Source: Polycladomyces abyssicola
Lineage (GTDB): Bacteria > Bacillota > Bacilli > Thermoactinomycetales > JIR-001
Length of the DNA: 64,000 nt
Assembly: GCF_018326425.1 (NCBI RefSeq)
Contig: NZ_AP024601.1
Span: 1,228,001-1,292,000, forward strand
Reading direction: 5' to 3'
The translations under genes and the position numbers were made by a program. Numbering within the stretch: the first letter of the stretch is position 1; each line of letters starts with the position of its first letter. Shown here piece after piece: positions 37,915-47,156 of the stretch. The notes beneath the pieces were generated by a model. The model saw only the letters and a list, made by a program, of their open reading frames with translations. It had not been told where the DNA came from and ran no database searches.

Positions 37915-38571
37915 ATGACCACGAAGATGCGGATAGACAGCTCCCTTCCAAACCAAATCGCTAACCTTATTACTGAACAAATCGTAAACAACCAGTTTGG
38001 ACCGGGTGAACAACTGCGGGAAGGTGAATTGGCGGAGCAGTTCGGCACGAGCCGTGCTCCGGTTCGTGAAGCGTTTTATATCTTGGAAGTGGCCGGTCTG
38101 GTGGAGAGAAAGCCGCGCCGGGGTTCTTTTGTTAAAGAATACTCGCGAGAAGAGTTGATTGACCTGCTTGAGTTGCGCAACCTGATGGAACTGATGGCTT
38201 TGGAACGTTTTGACCTCCGGCGGTCGGCAACTCCCTTGACCGAAATGGAGAGGATCGTTACTTCGATGCGGGAGCTTGTTGCGAAAAGAGATAAGGCAGC
38301 TTATTCCCACTTGAACCAGCAATTTCATAAATGCATCATCCATTTTGCCGGCAGTAAACTGATTGAAACCCATTATGACCGCCTGATTACACCGCTCCGT
38401 GTTATGATTAAACTTTCCTGGGAGAACAATACCTTGGATCGCTCGCTTGAAGATCACCAACAAATTGTCAACGTTTTGCTTCGGGGCGATGTCGAGGGAG
38501 CAAAGCGAATTTTGGACACACACAATCGTGGGACTATTCACCGATTGGAAAAATACTTCCAATCATCCTGA
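37915..38571 (+). CDS. GntR-family regulator of malonate utilisation (FCD subfamily)
   Basis: A 218-residue FadR/FCD-type GntR protein. The winged helix has LREGELAEQFGTSRAPVREAF near residues 40-60. An all-helical FCD effector domain follows. It begins the malonate decarboxylase operon, 83 bp before mdcA. By position it corresponds to MdcY/MatR-type malonate regulators. The shared operator suggests it represses its own operon and the carrier gene until malonate or malonyl-CoA is present; that is inference. Confidence 0.87.
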   Translation: MTTKMRIDSSLPNQIANLITEQIVNNQFGPGEQLREGELAEQFGTSRAPVREAFYILEVAGLVERKPRRGSFVKEYSREELIDLLELRNLMELMALERFDLRRSATPLTEMERIVTSMRELVAKRDKAAYSHLNQQFHKCIIHFAGSKLIETHYDRLITPLRVMIKLSWENNTLDRSLEDHQQIVNVLLRGDVEGAKRILDTHNRGTIHRLEKYFQSS

Positions 38572-38654
38572 TTCCATGAATAATCAGAAGATTAAGAGGA
38601 ATTTTTAGTGTTTCCAGAACCCAATTCCCTGCAAAGGAAAGGGGATGACGTGGG

Positions 38655-40310
38655 ATGTCCGAGTTGACCCAGGACCTGCAACGCACGTGGACGAGACGAA
38701 GGGATGAAAAAGCGCGTCGACTTGCCAAAGTCAGACACTTGGCGAAGGGGCGGGTTTTGCCGACCGAAAAAATCGTCGAAGCCCTTGAGGCCCTTCTCGC
38801 ACCCGGTGACCGGGTGGCGCTGGAAGGAAACAACCAGAAACAGGCGACATTTCTGTCCGCGGCCCTTAATCAGGTTGACCCGACCATAGTCCACAATCTC
38901 CATATGATCATGTCCAGTATTTCAAGGCCCGAGCACCTCGATATTTTCGAAAAGGGAATTGCGAAAAAGATTGACTTTTCCTATGCCGGGCCCCAAAGTT
39001 TGCGTGTCGCACAGATGCTGGAGGATGGAGTGCTCGAGGTCGGTGCCATCCATACGTACCTTGAACTGTACGCACGACTGTTCGTGGACCTTACCCCTTC
39101 AGTGGCACTCGTCGCCGCTGACAAAGCGGATGCGGCCGGCAACCTCTATACCGGTCCGAACACCGAGGAGACACCGACCATCGTGGAGGCGACAGCATTC
39201 CGCAACGGAATTGTCATCGCCCAGGTCAATGAATTGGTCGATGAGTTGCCCCGGGTGGATATCCCGGCTTCGTGGGTCGACTTTGTCGTCGTCGCGGACA
39301 AACCGTACCAACTCGAACCGCTGTTCACCAGGGACCCCCGCCACATCACCGAGGTTCAGATTCTCATGGCGATGATGGTCATTCGCGGGATCTACGAACG
39401 TCACCATGTATTTTCTCTCAACCATGGGATCGGATTTAATACTGCAGCAATCGAATTGCTGCTTCCCACGTACGGCGAGTCGCTCGGATTGCGTGGAAAG
39501 ATATGCAGGCACTGGACTCTCAACCCGCATCCCACCCTCATTCCCGCGATCGAAAGCGGCTGGGTGGAAAGTATCCACTGCTTCGGGAGTGAGGTGGGAA
39601 TGGAGGATTACATCGCCGCACGTCCGGATGTATTCTTCACCGGACACAACGGTAGCTTGCGGTCCAACCGGTTGCTGTCGCAGGTGGCCGGTCAATACGC
39701 CGTCGATCTCTTCATTGGCTCTACCTTGCAGATGGATGGCGATGGCAACTCCTCGACTGTTACACTGGGGCGGCTTGCCGGGTTCGGCGGTGCCCCGAAT
39801 ATGGGTCACGACCCGCATGGCCGCCGGCACGCATCTCCTGCATGGCTCAGCTTGATTACTTCGGAAAGCCCGACTGTTCGCGGACGTAAGCTGGTCGTAC
39901 AAATGGTCGAGACCTTCCAGCGGGGAAATGCCCCGACATTTGTGGAATCTCTGGAAGCGATCCAGGTCGGTCGGGACGCGAAACTTCCTGTCACCCCGAT
40001 TATGATTTACGGCGAAGATGTCACACACGTCGTCACAGAAGAAGGGATTGCGTATTTATACAAGGCACGCGACCTAACAGAGCGCCGTCAGGCGCTGGCT
40101 GCGGTGGCCGGGGTCACGCCGATCGGACGGCAACATGATTCTCGTCTCAACGACCGATTACGCCGCGACGGATTGGTTGCTTTCCCGGAAGATCTGGGTA
40201 TCCGTCGAACCGATGCGAAGCGTTCCCTGCTGGCGGCCAAGAGCATCGAAGAGCTTGTGGACTGGTCCGGGGGATTGTACAAACCACCAGCGCATCTCCG
40301 CAGTTGGTGA
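38655..40310 (+). CDS. mdcA: Malonate decarboxylase alpha subunit (acetyl-S-ACP:malonate ACP transferase)
   Basis: A 551-residue CoA-transferase-like subunit that swaps malonate for acetate on the acyl carrier protein MdcC. The whole length fits MdcA, with recognisable NLYTGPNTEETPTI near residue 165 and GRLAGFGGAPNMGHDPHGR near 370. The DNA is more GC-rich than the GntR gene before it. It overlaps mdcB by one base (TGATG). Confidence 0.92.
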   Translation: MSELTQDLQRTWTRRRDEKARRLAKVRHLAKGRVLPTEKIVEALEALLAPGDRVALEGNNQKQATFLSAALNQVDPTIVHNLHMIMSSISRPEHLDIFEKGIAKKIDFSYAGPQSLRVAQMLEDGVLEVGAIHTYLELYARLFVDLTPSVALVAADKADAAGNLYTGPNTEETPTIVEATAFRNGIVIAQVNELVDELPRVDIPASWVDFVVVADKPYQLEPLFTRDPRHITEVQILMAMMVIRGIYERHHVFSLNHGIGFNTAAIELLLPTYGESLGLRGKICRHWTLNPHPTLIPAIESGWVESIHCFGSEVGMEDYIAARPDVFFTGHNGSLRSNRLLSQVAGQYAVDLFIGSTLQMDGDGNSSTVTLGRLAGFGGAPNMGHDPHGRRHASPAWLSLITSESPTVRGRKLVVQMVETFQRGNAPTFVESLEAIQVGRDAKLPVTPIMIYGEDVTHVVTEEGIAYLYKARDLTERRQALAAVAGVTPIGRQHDSRLNDRLRRDGLVAFPEDLGIRRTDAKRSLLAAKSIEELVDWSGGLYKPPAHLRSW

Positions 40311-41206
40311 TGGGAATGGAACGTCAGCCCTTATGGAACGACGCCGCGGAATGCAGCGAGCAGATTGCGGATTTGGCGGTGAGGGCCCTCATTGAAGAAG
40401 CCAGACTCACCCCGAAGCCGGCTCTCGTCGACCAACACAGCTCCGGGGCCCACACTGACATGGATTTCGAGCTGATGTGCCGCTCCGCACAGGTGCTGCG
40501 CGGTACATTTGCCAGGATCGCTCTAACCGCGTTTCGACAGAAGCCCAGTCAAGTTCTTCGCGAACAACTAGCTGCCATCGGCCGCGACGGGGAAAAGGTG
40601 ATGCTGACAGCGACCGGCGGCATCAATACCCACCGGGGAGCGATCTGGGCACTCGGACTGCTCACGGCGGGGGCGGCGATGAGCGGGCCGGGGGCATCCG
40701 CGCGACAGATCGCCGCTCTTGCTGGTGAGATCGCTCGTTACCCCGACCGGTTTTCCCCAGCGAAGAGGACGTCCAAGGGTTTCCGCGTGCGACAACGATA
40801 CGGTGTGCCAGGCGCAATCGGCGAGGCCCGGCAGGGTTTCCCGCATGTGGTCGAGATCGCTTTGCCGGTGCTGTGGGCGGCCCGCAGCCGCGGGATTCCG
40901 GAAACCTTCGCAAGGCTTGACGCTTTGGTGGCCATCATCGCCCACTTGGATGATACCTGCTTGTTGCACCGCGGGGGTACTGAAGCATTGATGACAGCCA
41001 AATGCGGGGCAAGGGCCGTCATCGCTGCCGGCGGAACATCCACTCGGGCCGGTTGGGATGCTCTTCATCGGTTAGACAGGGAGTTGGTAGCTCGGAACGC
41101 CTCACCCGGCGGCAGTGCGGATCTGCTAGCCGCCGCATTGTTCCTCGACAGCTTGGATCTTGAGATCAAACATGATCGTACACCAGCCGGCGTGACCCGA
41201 CTATGA
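40310..41206 (+). CDS. mdcB: Triphosphoribosyl-dephospho-CoA synthase
   Basis: A 298-residue CitG/MdcB-family enzyme that makes the precursor of the MdcC prosthetic group from ATP and dephospho-CoA. Typical motifs are TPKPALVDQHSSGAHTDM near residue 35, TGGINTHRGAIW near 103 and HLDDTCLLHRGG near 210. The start is the ATG at 40310 overlapping the mdcA stop. Confidence 0.9.
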   Translation: MGMERQPLWNDAAECSEQIADLAVRALIEEARLTPKPALVDQHSSGAHTDMDFELMCRSAQVLRGTFARIALTAFRQKPSQVLREQLAAIGRDGEKVMLTATGGINTHRGAIWALGLLTAGAAMSGPGASARQIAALAGEIARYPDRFSPAKRTSKGFRVRQRYGVPGAIGEARQGFPHVVEIALPVLWAARSRGIPETFARLDALVAIIAHLDDTCLLHRGGTEALMTAKCGARAVIAAGGTSTRAGWDALHRLDRELVARNASPGGSADLLAAALFLDSLDLEIKHDRTPAGVTRL

Positions 41207-41227
41207 AATGCTTTGGAGGTGACCGGT

Positions 41228-41521
41228 GTGGAAACATTGACCTTTGAATACAGAGCAACAACGCCCTTGCCTCGCTGTGCGCATGTCGGCGTGGTCGGTT
41301 CTGGGGATTTGGAGATTCTGTTCGAGCCGTCGCCTGATCAGCGCGCCCGTGTCGTTGTCAGGACCCGGTTCGATGGGTACAGGGATCTTTGGAAGGCGGT
41401 GGTGGATCGGTTCTTTGCCCAACACGATGTGGCTGCTAGAATTGAGATCAACGACTTTGGGGCCACTCCTGGTGTCGTTTGGCTCCGGCTGTTGCAGGGA
41501 TTGGAGGTGTGTCGGTCTTGA
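41228..41521 (+). CDS. mdcC: Malonate decarboxylase acyl carrier protein (delta subunit)
   Basis: A 97-residue carrier. With the GTG at 41228 (GGAGG eight bases upstream), the serine of GVVGSGDLEILFEP falls at Ser25, the residue that carries the phosphoribosyl-dephospho-CoA group in Klebsiella MdcC. That agreement supports this start over the TTG at 41213. Its stop overlaps the next start as TTGA. Confidence 0.88.
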   Translation: METLTFEYRATTPLPRCAHVGVVGSGDLEILFEPSPDQRARVVVRTRFDGYRDLWKAVVDRFFAQHDVAARIEINDFGATPGVVWLRLLQGLEVCRS

Positions 41522-43230
41522 CGGCCAAAATGCCGCTCAAAACCAGCTTTGTTGAACTTCGTGCGCGGGACCGTGCCGCGGCGATACTGGATCCGGGTAC
41601 CTTCCGGGAAATACTCGGCCCCTTTGATCGTTTGGAGTCGCCGCACCTGGCACTACAGAATATCGTTCCGCAAAGCGATGACGGTGTCGTGGTTGCGCGG
41701 GGGCTGATTGCCGGTGAATCAGCCGTCGTCATTGTGATAGAAGGTGCATTCCAGGGGGGCGGCATCGGTGAGGTGTCCGGTGCGAAGATCGCCGGCGCTC
41801 TGGAACTGGCACTGCGGGACAATGAGAACGGGAGGCGCACCCGTCCTGTCCTGATCTTCGACACCGGCGGAGTACGGTTACAGGAAGCCAACTACGGGCT
41901 GCTCGCCATTGCCGAAATCGGATCAGCCATTGTTGCCTTGCGCCGTCATATCCCCGTTGTTGGCGTCATTCCCGGTATGGTGGGGTGTTTTGGTGGGATG
42001 TCCATTGTTGCAGGTCTTTGCAGCACCCTCATCATGACCCGGGAAGGCCGGCTTGGGTTGAATGGTCCCGAAGTGATCGAACAAGAGGCCGGAATCAGGG
42101 AATTCGATGCCAGCGACCGACAGCTGATCTGGAACACGGTCGGCGGGGCCCAACGTTATGCAACTGGTTTTGCTGACGTTCTGGTCGAGGATGACGTTAC
42201 AGCCATCACCGGGGCGGTGCAAGAAGCCTTCCGCCGCGGAGTGCCTGTCGAACACCGCAGCGAGCAGGTGGAGCGCTACCGTTCCCGGCTGGCCGGAATC
42301 GACCCCAACAAACCCCTCGACGGGTCGATGTTGCGCGAGCGGTGGGGAAGAGAAAGGGGCGAAGGGTTCGAAGAACCTGTCAAAAGCCAGAGTGGACAGG
42401 AAGGACAAACCAATGACAAAGGACCCGTGAGTAGGGGAAGGGTGTGGTTGGAAGCCCTGTGCGGAGGATCACGACCGGTGACGACCGGGTTGTCATCGGT
42501 GTTGTGTGCCGACACCACAGTGGGTGACGAGCGTGTACGTTTCATTTCCGTCAAGCCGGATCCAGACAATCGCTTCCCGCGTGCCCGCCATGGCGAGGTG
42601 GGGTTGGACGAAGGCTGGGCGCTTGCACGGGTAGTCCGGGATGCGATCGACGAAGATGTGGATGGGAAGCGCCGTGCGATCGTTGCCATTGTTGACGTAC
42701 CCAGTCAGGCGTACGGATATCGCGAGGAGCTGCTCGGGATTCATCAAGCATGTGCCGCGGCTATGGATGCGTACGCGACAGCGAGACTCGCCGGACATCC
42801 GGTGGTCGCGCTCATCGTCGGAAAAGCCATTTCGGGAGCCTTCCTGGCCCATGGTCTGCAGGCCAATCGGATCCTTGCGTTGGACGATCCGGGTGTACAA
42901 GTGCAGGTCATGTCAAAGAAGTCGGCGGCAACAGTCACCCGCCGCAGCATCGCCGAGCTCGAGGAAATGGCAAAGAAAGTGCCCGGGATCGCCTACGATA
43001 TCAGATCCTTTGCTTCCCTGGGAGCGGTGGATGAGCTCATCGATGGTGTCGATGCCGATACTCCCGGAGTTAAAGAGATTCAACGCGTGCTCGACACGCT
43101 GTCCACCACGATTGCTGCGGCTCGATCCGGTCCACGGGACCTGAGCAACCGACTCACCTCTGTTGAGGCCCGTACCGGTCGATCTGCCTCGATCCAAGTA
43201 CGGGAGCGGATGAGGGAGCAATGGAACTAG
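41518..43230 (+). CDS. Malonate decarboxylase beta and gamma subunits fused (MdcD-MdcE)
   Basis: A single 570-residue chain. The first 285 or so residues match MdcD, the carboxyltransferase half with GVRLQEANYGLLAIAEI and PGMVGCFGGMSIVAGL. After a polar linker (about 285-310), the rest matches MdcE, with VVALIVGKAISGAFLAHGL. These two subunits decarboxylate malonyl-S-MdcC and are separate proteins in Klebsiella and Acinetobacter. I chose the TTG at 41518, which overlaps the mdcC TGA; a GTG at 41509 is possible. Confidence 0.88.
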   Translation: MTAKMPLKTSFVELRARDRAAAILDPGTFREILGPFDRLESPHLALQNIVPQSDDGVVVARGLIAGESAVVIVIEGAFQGGGIGEVSGAKIAGALELALRDNENGRRTRPVLIFDTGGVRLQEANYGLLAIAEIGSAIVALRRHIPVVGVIPGMVGCFGGMSIVAGLCSTLIMTREGRLGLNGPEVIEQEAGIREFDASDRQLIWNTVGGAQRYATGFADVLVEDDVTAITGAVQEAFRRGVPVEHRSEQVERYRSRLAGIDPNKPLDGSMLRERWGRERGEGFEEPVKSQSGQEGQTNDKGPVSRGRVWLEALCGGSRPVTTGLSSVLCADTTVGDERVRFISVKPDPDNRFPRARHGEVGLDEGWALARVVRDAIDEDVDGKRRAIVAIVDVPSQAYGYREELLGIHQACAAAMDAYATARLAGHPVVALIVGKAISGAFLAHGLQANRILALDDPGVQVQVMSKKSAATVTRRSIAELEEMAKKVPGIAYDIRSFASLGAVDELIDGVDADTPGVKEIQRVLDTLSTTIAAARSGPRDLSNRLTSVEARTGRSASIQVRERMREQWN

Positions 43231-43856
43231 CTCCACACGACCTGTTATGGATCCGAGATCGAAGTAGCCTTGTCAGCTGTTCACCGCTGCCTTCATGGGT
43301 TGATGAAGCGCTTGATCAGGCACCGCTGGTTGTCGTCCGCCGTGCTCCGTTGGTCGACGACATGGTGCCGGTAGGAGTTCGTGGGCCGACCCGGGGACAG
43401 CGATTTGCCACCTATGTACTTGTTGACGATATCGTTGAACGGATCACCCCCGAGCAACTGGTCGCCGAGAAGAAATGGAGGACCTGTCCGCGAACCCGTC
43501 AAATTGGAGCGTTGAATGTGCTGGAATCGGTCGACGAGCTTTTGACCACTCGCGGGTTCAGGTGGGGCCCTACAGGCAGTGTTGGGTTTGAGCTCGCTAG
43601 CGGTGTACCGACCGCCACTCCCGCCAGCGACTTGGACCTTGTGATCCTTGTTCCGAACCGCCTCTCTATCAAGGTTGCCCGTCAGTTTGCCGAAGCTTTC
43701 ACCAGGCTGCCCGTTCGCGTCGATGGTCAACTGGAAACACCCGGCGGGGCGGTTCTATTGACCGAATATGCACGTGCAAAACCTCCGGTGCTGTTACGGA
43801 CCCGGGAGGGTCCACGCTTGGTTGTCGACCCTTGGTCTGAAACGGGAGGGATTTGA
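43221..43856 (+). CDS. mdcG: Holo-ACP synthase: phosphoribosyl-dephospho-CoA transferase
   Basis: A 211-residue MdcG-family nucleotidyltransferase that attaches the prosthetic group to apo-MdcC. The nucleotidyltransferase-like motif is GSVGFELASG and PASDLDLVI around residues 115-140. The ATG lies ten bases inside the end of the preceding gene, indicating coupled translation. Confidence 0.87.
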   Translation: MELAPHDLLWIRDRSSLVSCSPLPSWVDEALDQAPLVVVRRAPLVDDMVPVGVRGPTRGQRFATYVLVDDIVERITPEQLVAEKKWRTCPRTRQIGALNVLESVDELLTTRGFRWGPTGSVGFELASGVPTATPASDLDLVILVPNRLSIKVARQFAEAFTRLPVRVDGQLETPGGAVLLTEYARAKPPVLLRTREGPRLVVDPWSETGGI

Positions 43857-44782
43857 TGAGCGTCGCGTTCCTGTTTCCCGGTCAAGGTTCCCAACAGCCT
43901 GACATGCTCCATGAGCTGCCGGATCACCCCGTGATTACCCAGACACTCGAAGAAGCGAGCACGATACTTGATAAGGACATTTTCACCTTCGACACGGATT
44001 CCGCGCTGTCATCCACCACTGCGGTGCAGATCGCATTATTTGTTGCGGGAGTCAGCACGGCCCGTGCGTTGAAGGCCGAAGGTGCGATGCCGGACATGGT
44101 CGCCGGCCACTCGGTCGGGGCTTTCGCGGCCGCCGTCGTCGCTGGTGCGCTGGACTTCCGGGACGCGCTCTCATTGGTCAAACTGCGCGGCGAACTGATG
44201 GAGAACGCTTTTCCGCAAGGATATGGGATGGCTGCTGTCATCGGGCTTGATGAACGGCGTTTGGCCTCGCTCATCGGGCAGGTCGGTGAGCCGGTGTTCA
44301 TCGCGAACCTGAACGCGCCGGATCAGATCACGATCGCCGGCTCCATCCCCGGGATTGAAGCGGCACTTGCCATGGCAAGCGCCGCGGGAGCTCACAGGGC
44401 GGAGATCCTACGCGTGAGCGTTCCATCCCATTGCCCGCTGCTTCAGCACGTATCCTACCAGCTCGCCCGCGCCCTCGACGAAGTCCACTTTCGCGAACCA
44501 GTCGTTCCATATGGCGGCAACCGCAGGGCGCGCGCATTGCGGGACCCCGAAGCGATCCGGGAAGATCTGGCGATGAGTGTCGCTCACCCGGTTCGCTGGC
44601 ATGAAGTCACAACATTGTTCTTCGAACTTGGAGCCCGCTTGTTCCTGGAGATGCCGCCTGGTCATGTACTCACCGATCTCGTCGCGGCCGCATTCCCCGC
44701 TGCTCGCTCCATCTCCGTCACGAAGAGCGGCCTAGACTCAGCGGTCATTATTACCCGACGGGAGAAGGGGCGAACAAGGTGA
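43856..44782 (+). CDS. mdcH: Malonyl-CoA:ACP malonyltransferase of malonate decarboxylase
   Basis: A 308-residue FabD-like acyltransferase. FPGQGSQ is at the N-terminus and the nucleophile motif is AGHSVGAF near residue 80. It charges MdcC with a malonyl group to start the cycle. The ATG overlaps the mdcG stop (TGATG). It ends the operon; a strong terminator follows. Confidence 0.9.
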   Translation: MSVAFLFPGQGSQQPDMLHELPDHPVITQTLEEASTILDKDIFTFDTDSALSSTTAVQIALFVAGVSTARALKAEGAMPDMVAGHSVGAFAAAVVAGALDFRDALSLVKLRGELMENAFPQGYGMAAVIGLDERRLASLIGQVGEPVFIANLNAPDQITIAGSIPGIEAALAMASAAGAHRAEILRVSVPSHCPLLQHVSYQLARALDEVHFREPVVPYGGNRRARALRDPEAIREDLAMSVAHPVRWHEVTTLFFELGARLFLEMPPGHVLTDLVAAAFPAARSISVTKSGLDSAVIITRREKGRTR

Positions 44783-44824
44783 TCGGCGGCGGACGCGGTA
44801 CCCAATCGACTGCCTAACGGGCAC

Positions 44825-44866
44825 AAAAATCCCGAACTCCTCAACATGGAGGAGTCCGGGATTTTT
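44825..44866. terminator. Bidirectional terminator between mdcH and the malonate carrier gene
   Basis: AAAAATCCCG-A-ACTCCTC / GAGGAGT-CCGGGATTTTT arms around a 6-nt loop. Confidence 0.92.
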
Positions 44867-44926
44867 CAGTGGATCCCAATCAAAACCGGCGCTTGACAGG
44901 CGTTTTTTTGTGACCCAGGACGGAAC

Positions 44927-46231
44927 TCACACAATTCCCATCAACACGAATGCGAGCCAAGCGATCCCCGGTCCGAGAGCGACTATGATCGCGGAGACGA
45001 GCAAGAGCTCCTTGAAAAACACACGTTCATTCACCCCTTGCACGTTTGCGAGTAACAACGCGCCGTTTGTGGAGAAGGGGCTAATGTCAACGATACTGGA
45101 GGCGATAGCGATCGCTGAGACTACGCCGATGGATGAGATGCTCGGGTCCTGCAGGATGGGAGCAGCTAGCGGGATGATGGCCGCCAGGAAACCTGTTGTC
45201 GAGGCAAAGGCCGAGACAACCCCTCCCACGTAGGACGCTGCGAGAGCTGCGATCACGGGGTTACCCACTTTGGCGATTAACTGGGTCACGTAGTCGATGG
45301 TCCCGGTTTTCTCCAGTACTCCCACGTATGTTACGATTCCCGTAATCAGAAGGATTACCGACCACGGCATGCGCCCGAGGACACCGGCTTGCTTCCTGGG
45401 GGCGATCAGCGCCAGCGTCAAGCCTACTACAAACGCCGCAAATCCGATGTCTATGTCGAAACCAAGAGCCAGCACGACAAGGAGGCCTATACCCACAAGG
45501 GTGATCCCTTTATACAGGGTCAACCTGTCTGCTGGCTTTTCTGTGCTGTCTCCGGATGTGCCCCTCGTATCCCCGGAGGCGTCCTCCATTGTTGCCGCAG
45601 CGTATCTCTGGGCAGTGTCTTGCCTTTTTAGCAAACGAAGCCCGCCGAGAACGATGAATATGACTATCGAAACGACGATGCTGTAGAAAAAGGCGTTGAC
45701 GAAGAGCATTTCTGGTGAATGAGGTAAATTTCTCGATTGCATAACGCCGTTGACGATCACCCCATAGGGATTTAACGGCGAGAAGGAGCCCGCAGTGGAT
45801 CCCGTAACGACCAATATGCCCATCAAGAGAGGACTGATGTGATATCGGGCGGCGAACCGTAATGCGATCGGGGCGAGGATTGCAACGGCGGCAGGTCCTA
45901 ACGTCCCAACGCTGGTGAGCAGGGTGCACAGACCGAACATGACCCATGGGATGAGGCCGAGATTGCCTCTGACCAAGCGGAGACCCCAGCCAGTGATCAA
46001 GTCGATGGTTCCGTTGTTCTGAGCAATGGCGAATAAATAGGTGACTCCAGTAAGGGTGACGAATAAATTCGCCGGAAAGGCGCTATAGATGTCTTTAACG
46101 CTCAAATCGCTGATGAGGGTGCTGACGAGAAAAGCGGCGACGAAGCCCAGTACGCCGAGGTTGATCGGCAATACCGAGCCGATGACGAACATGATCAGAA
46201 GTACGATGATTGTAACCAGTTCTACGCTCAT
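44927..46231 (-). CDS. Malonate/dicarboxylate carrier, MatC-like (SLC13/ion transporter superfamily)
   Basis: A 434-residue membrane protein with about 11 hydrophobic segments. It has the symmetric SxxP-containing hairpins of this superfamily (GSTAGSFSPLNPYG near residue 145 and SIVDISPFSTNGALLL near 385). The N-terminal part resembles the dicarboxylate carrier MatC. It converges on the mdc operon and has the same operator upstream, so malonate uptake is the best guess. No MdcL/MdcM or MdcF-type carrier is seen. Confidence 0.82.
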   Translation of the reverse strand: MSVELVTIIVLLIMFVIGSVLPINLGVLGFVAAFLVSTLISDLSVKDIYSAFPANLFVTLTGVTYLFAIAQNNGTIDLITGWGLRLVRGNLGLIPWVMFGLCTLLTSVGTLGPAAVAILAPIALRFAARYHISPLLMGILVVTGSTAGSFSPLNPYGVIVNGVMQSRNLPHSPEMLFVNAFFYSIVVSIVIFIVLGGLRLLKRQDTAQRYAAATMEDASGDTRGTSGDSTEKPADRLTLYKGITLVGIGLLVVLALGFDIDIGFAAFVVGLTLALIAPRKQAGVLGRMPWSVILLITGIVTYVGVLEKTGTIDYVTQLIAKVGNPVIAALAASYVGGVVSAFASTTGFLAAIIPLAAPILQDPSISSIGVVSAIAIASSIVDISPFSTNGALLLANVQGVNERVFFKELLLVSAIIVALGPGIAWLAFVLMGIV

Positions 46232-46329
46232 GGTATCCTCCTTTAAGCTTTGAAATTGTTCTCAAAGTCTGGGGACGCCATCTCAACTAATTCCAACACC
46301 CATTCATTCCACCATTTTGATCAACTCCT

Positions 46330-46347
46330 TTTAGTCGATTGTCGACA
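46330..46347. promoter_or_regulatory. GntR operator candidate 2
   Basis: The exact reverse complement of the 18-mer at 37867-37884, about 100 bp upstream of the malonate carrier ATG. Read toward the carrier it contains the perfect palindrome TTGTCGACAA. An A/T-rich stretch directly upstream could hold the promoter. Confidence 0.75.
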
Positions 46348-46714
46348 AGAAATATATAAAATATTATCTATTTTGAAAAGATGGACAAATAACAGCGTTT
46401 TGGGCGATACATGAAATTATCTGCGCCATCTATGGCCGGGGAAATTGGCGAAAAAGTCTGCTTTTTTCGGTCTTGTCCTGCAAAACCGTCTTAACGTACC
46501 GGAACCTGGTTATCATGTACCCAAATGGTGTCTGGGTGTTCAATTTTCTCTTTTTTTTGATAAGTTGCCTATATTCAAAAAAGTAACATATCTAGCTTTT
46601 ATCGTCAATCAATAAAACCCGGAAATATTGTACGTCTGTAATATTGTTGTCACCTCATAACGTCTACCGTGAATACCGGATCCCTCTTTTCAAAAAAAGC
46701 ATGGGGCGATTTGA
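46348..46714. other. AT-rich intergenic region, no gene seen
   Basis: All frames contain stops. No structured element or promoter with two good hexamers was noted. Confidence 0.4.
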
Positions 46715-46897
46715 TTGGGTAAAGGTGCCAACAATGCCATTGCCTTTACTTATGCACATTTGGTGATGGGGGATTTGAAGCAATCACAAGAAAAATGGAA
46801 TGATTCAGATGACTTTTACAAACAATCATTAGAACTATCCCGTGTATTCCGTAATAGACGCTGGAATACAAAGCGCTTTTCCGACTTGCCAAACTAA
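46715..46897 (+). pseudogene. Fragment of a TPR-domain protein (Rap/AimR-like regulator?)
   Basis: About 45 codons read as a tetratricopeptide helix pair (FTYAHLVMGDLKQSQ then DDFYKQSLELSR) with no intact protein on either side. It could be the remnant of a TPR-containing peptide-sensing regulator. A following frame (to 47057) encodes an acidic 38-residue tail with no good ribosome site; I could not make a gene of it. Confidence 0.45.
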
Positions 46898-47088
46898 AAA
46901 AGGCGACAACCAAGAGGGGCTCTTTTCTGTTCTGGGAGATATGTATGAAGTACCTTCTGCCATTGTCCAGGAAAGTAAGGAGAAAGAAAGTGATGAGCTG
47001 TGTTGGGTGGATGAGATTTCCGCTGCCCCATTAGATGGTATTCCGGGGCAAGGTTGATTCATTAAGAGGGAGGAGAAACCTTCTACCG

Positions 47089-47112
47089 GGAGGAGAACCT
47101 CCTCTTTTTTTA
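47089..47112 (+). terminator. Terminator after the TPR remnant
   Basis: GGAGG-AGAA-CCTCC followed by TCTTTTTTT. It isolates the next transcription unit. Confidence 0.8.
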
Positions 47113-47156
47113 AGTCCCTGAATAATAAGGATCTGTTCCATTTCGCCCCAATACTT

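Noticed and set aside
39099..40028. 309-codon minus-strand frame opposite mdcA
   Set aside because: High-GC antisense shadow; the plus-strand MdcA match is complete and no family signature is seen on the minus strand.
44927..46231. Na+/H+ antiporter or arsenite pump instead of a dicarboxylate carrier
   Set aside because: The superfamily is shared, but the shared GntR operator and convergent mdc operon favour a malonate/dicarboxylate carrier.
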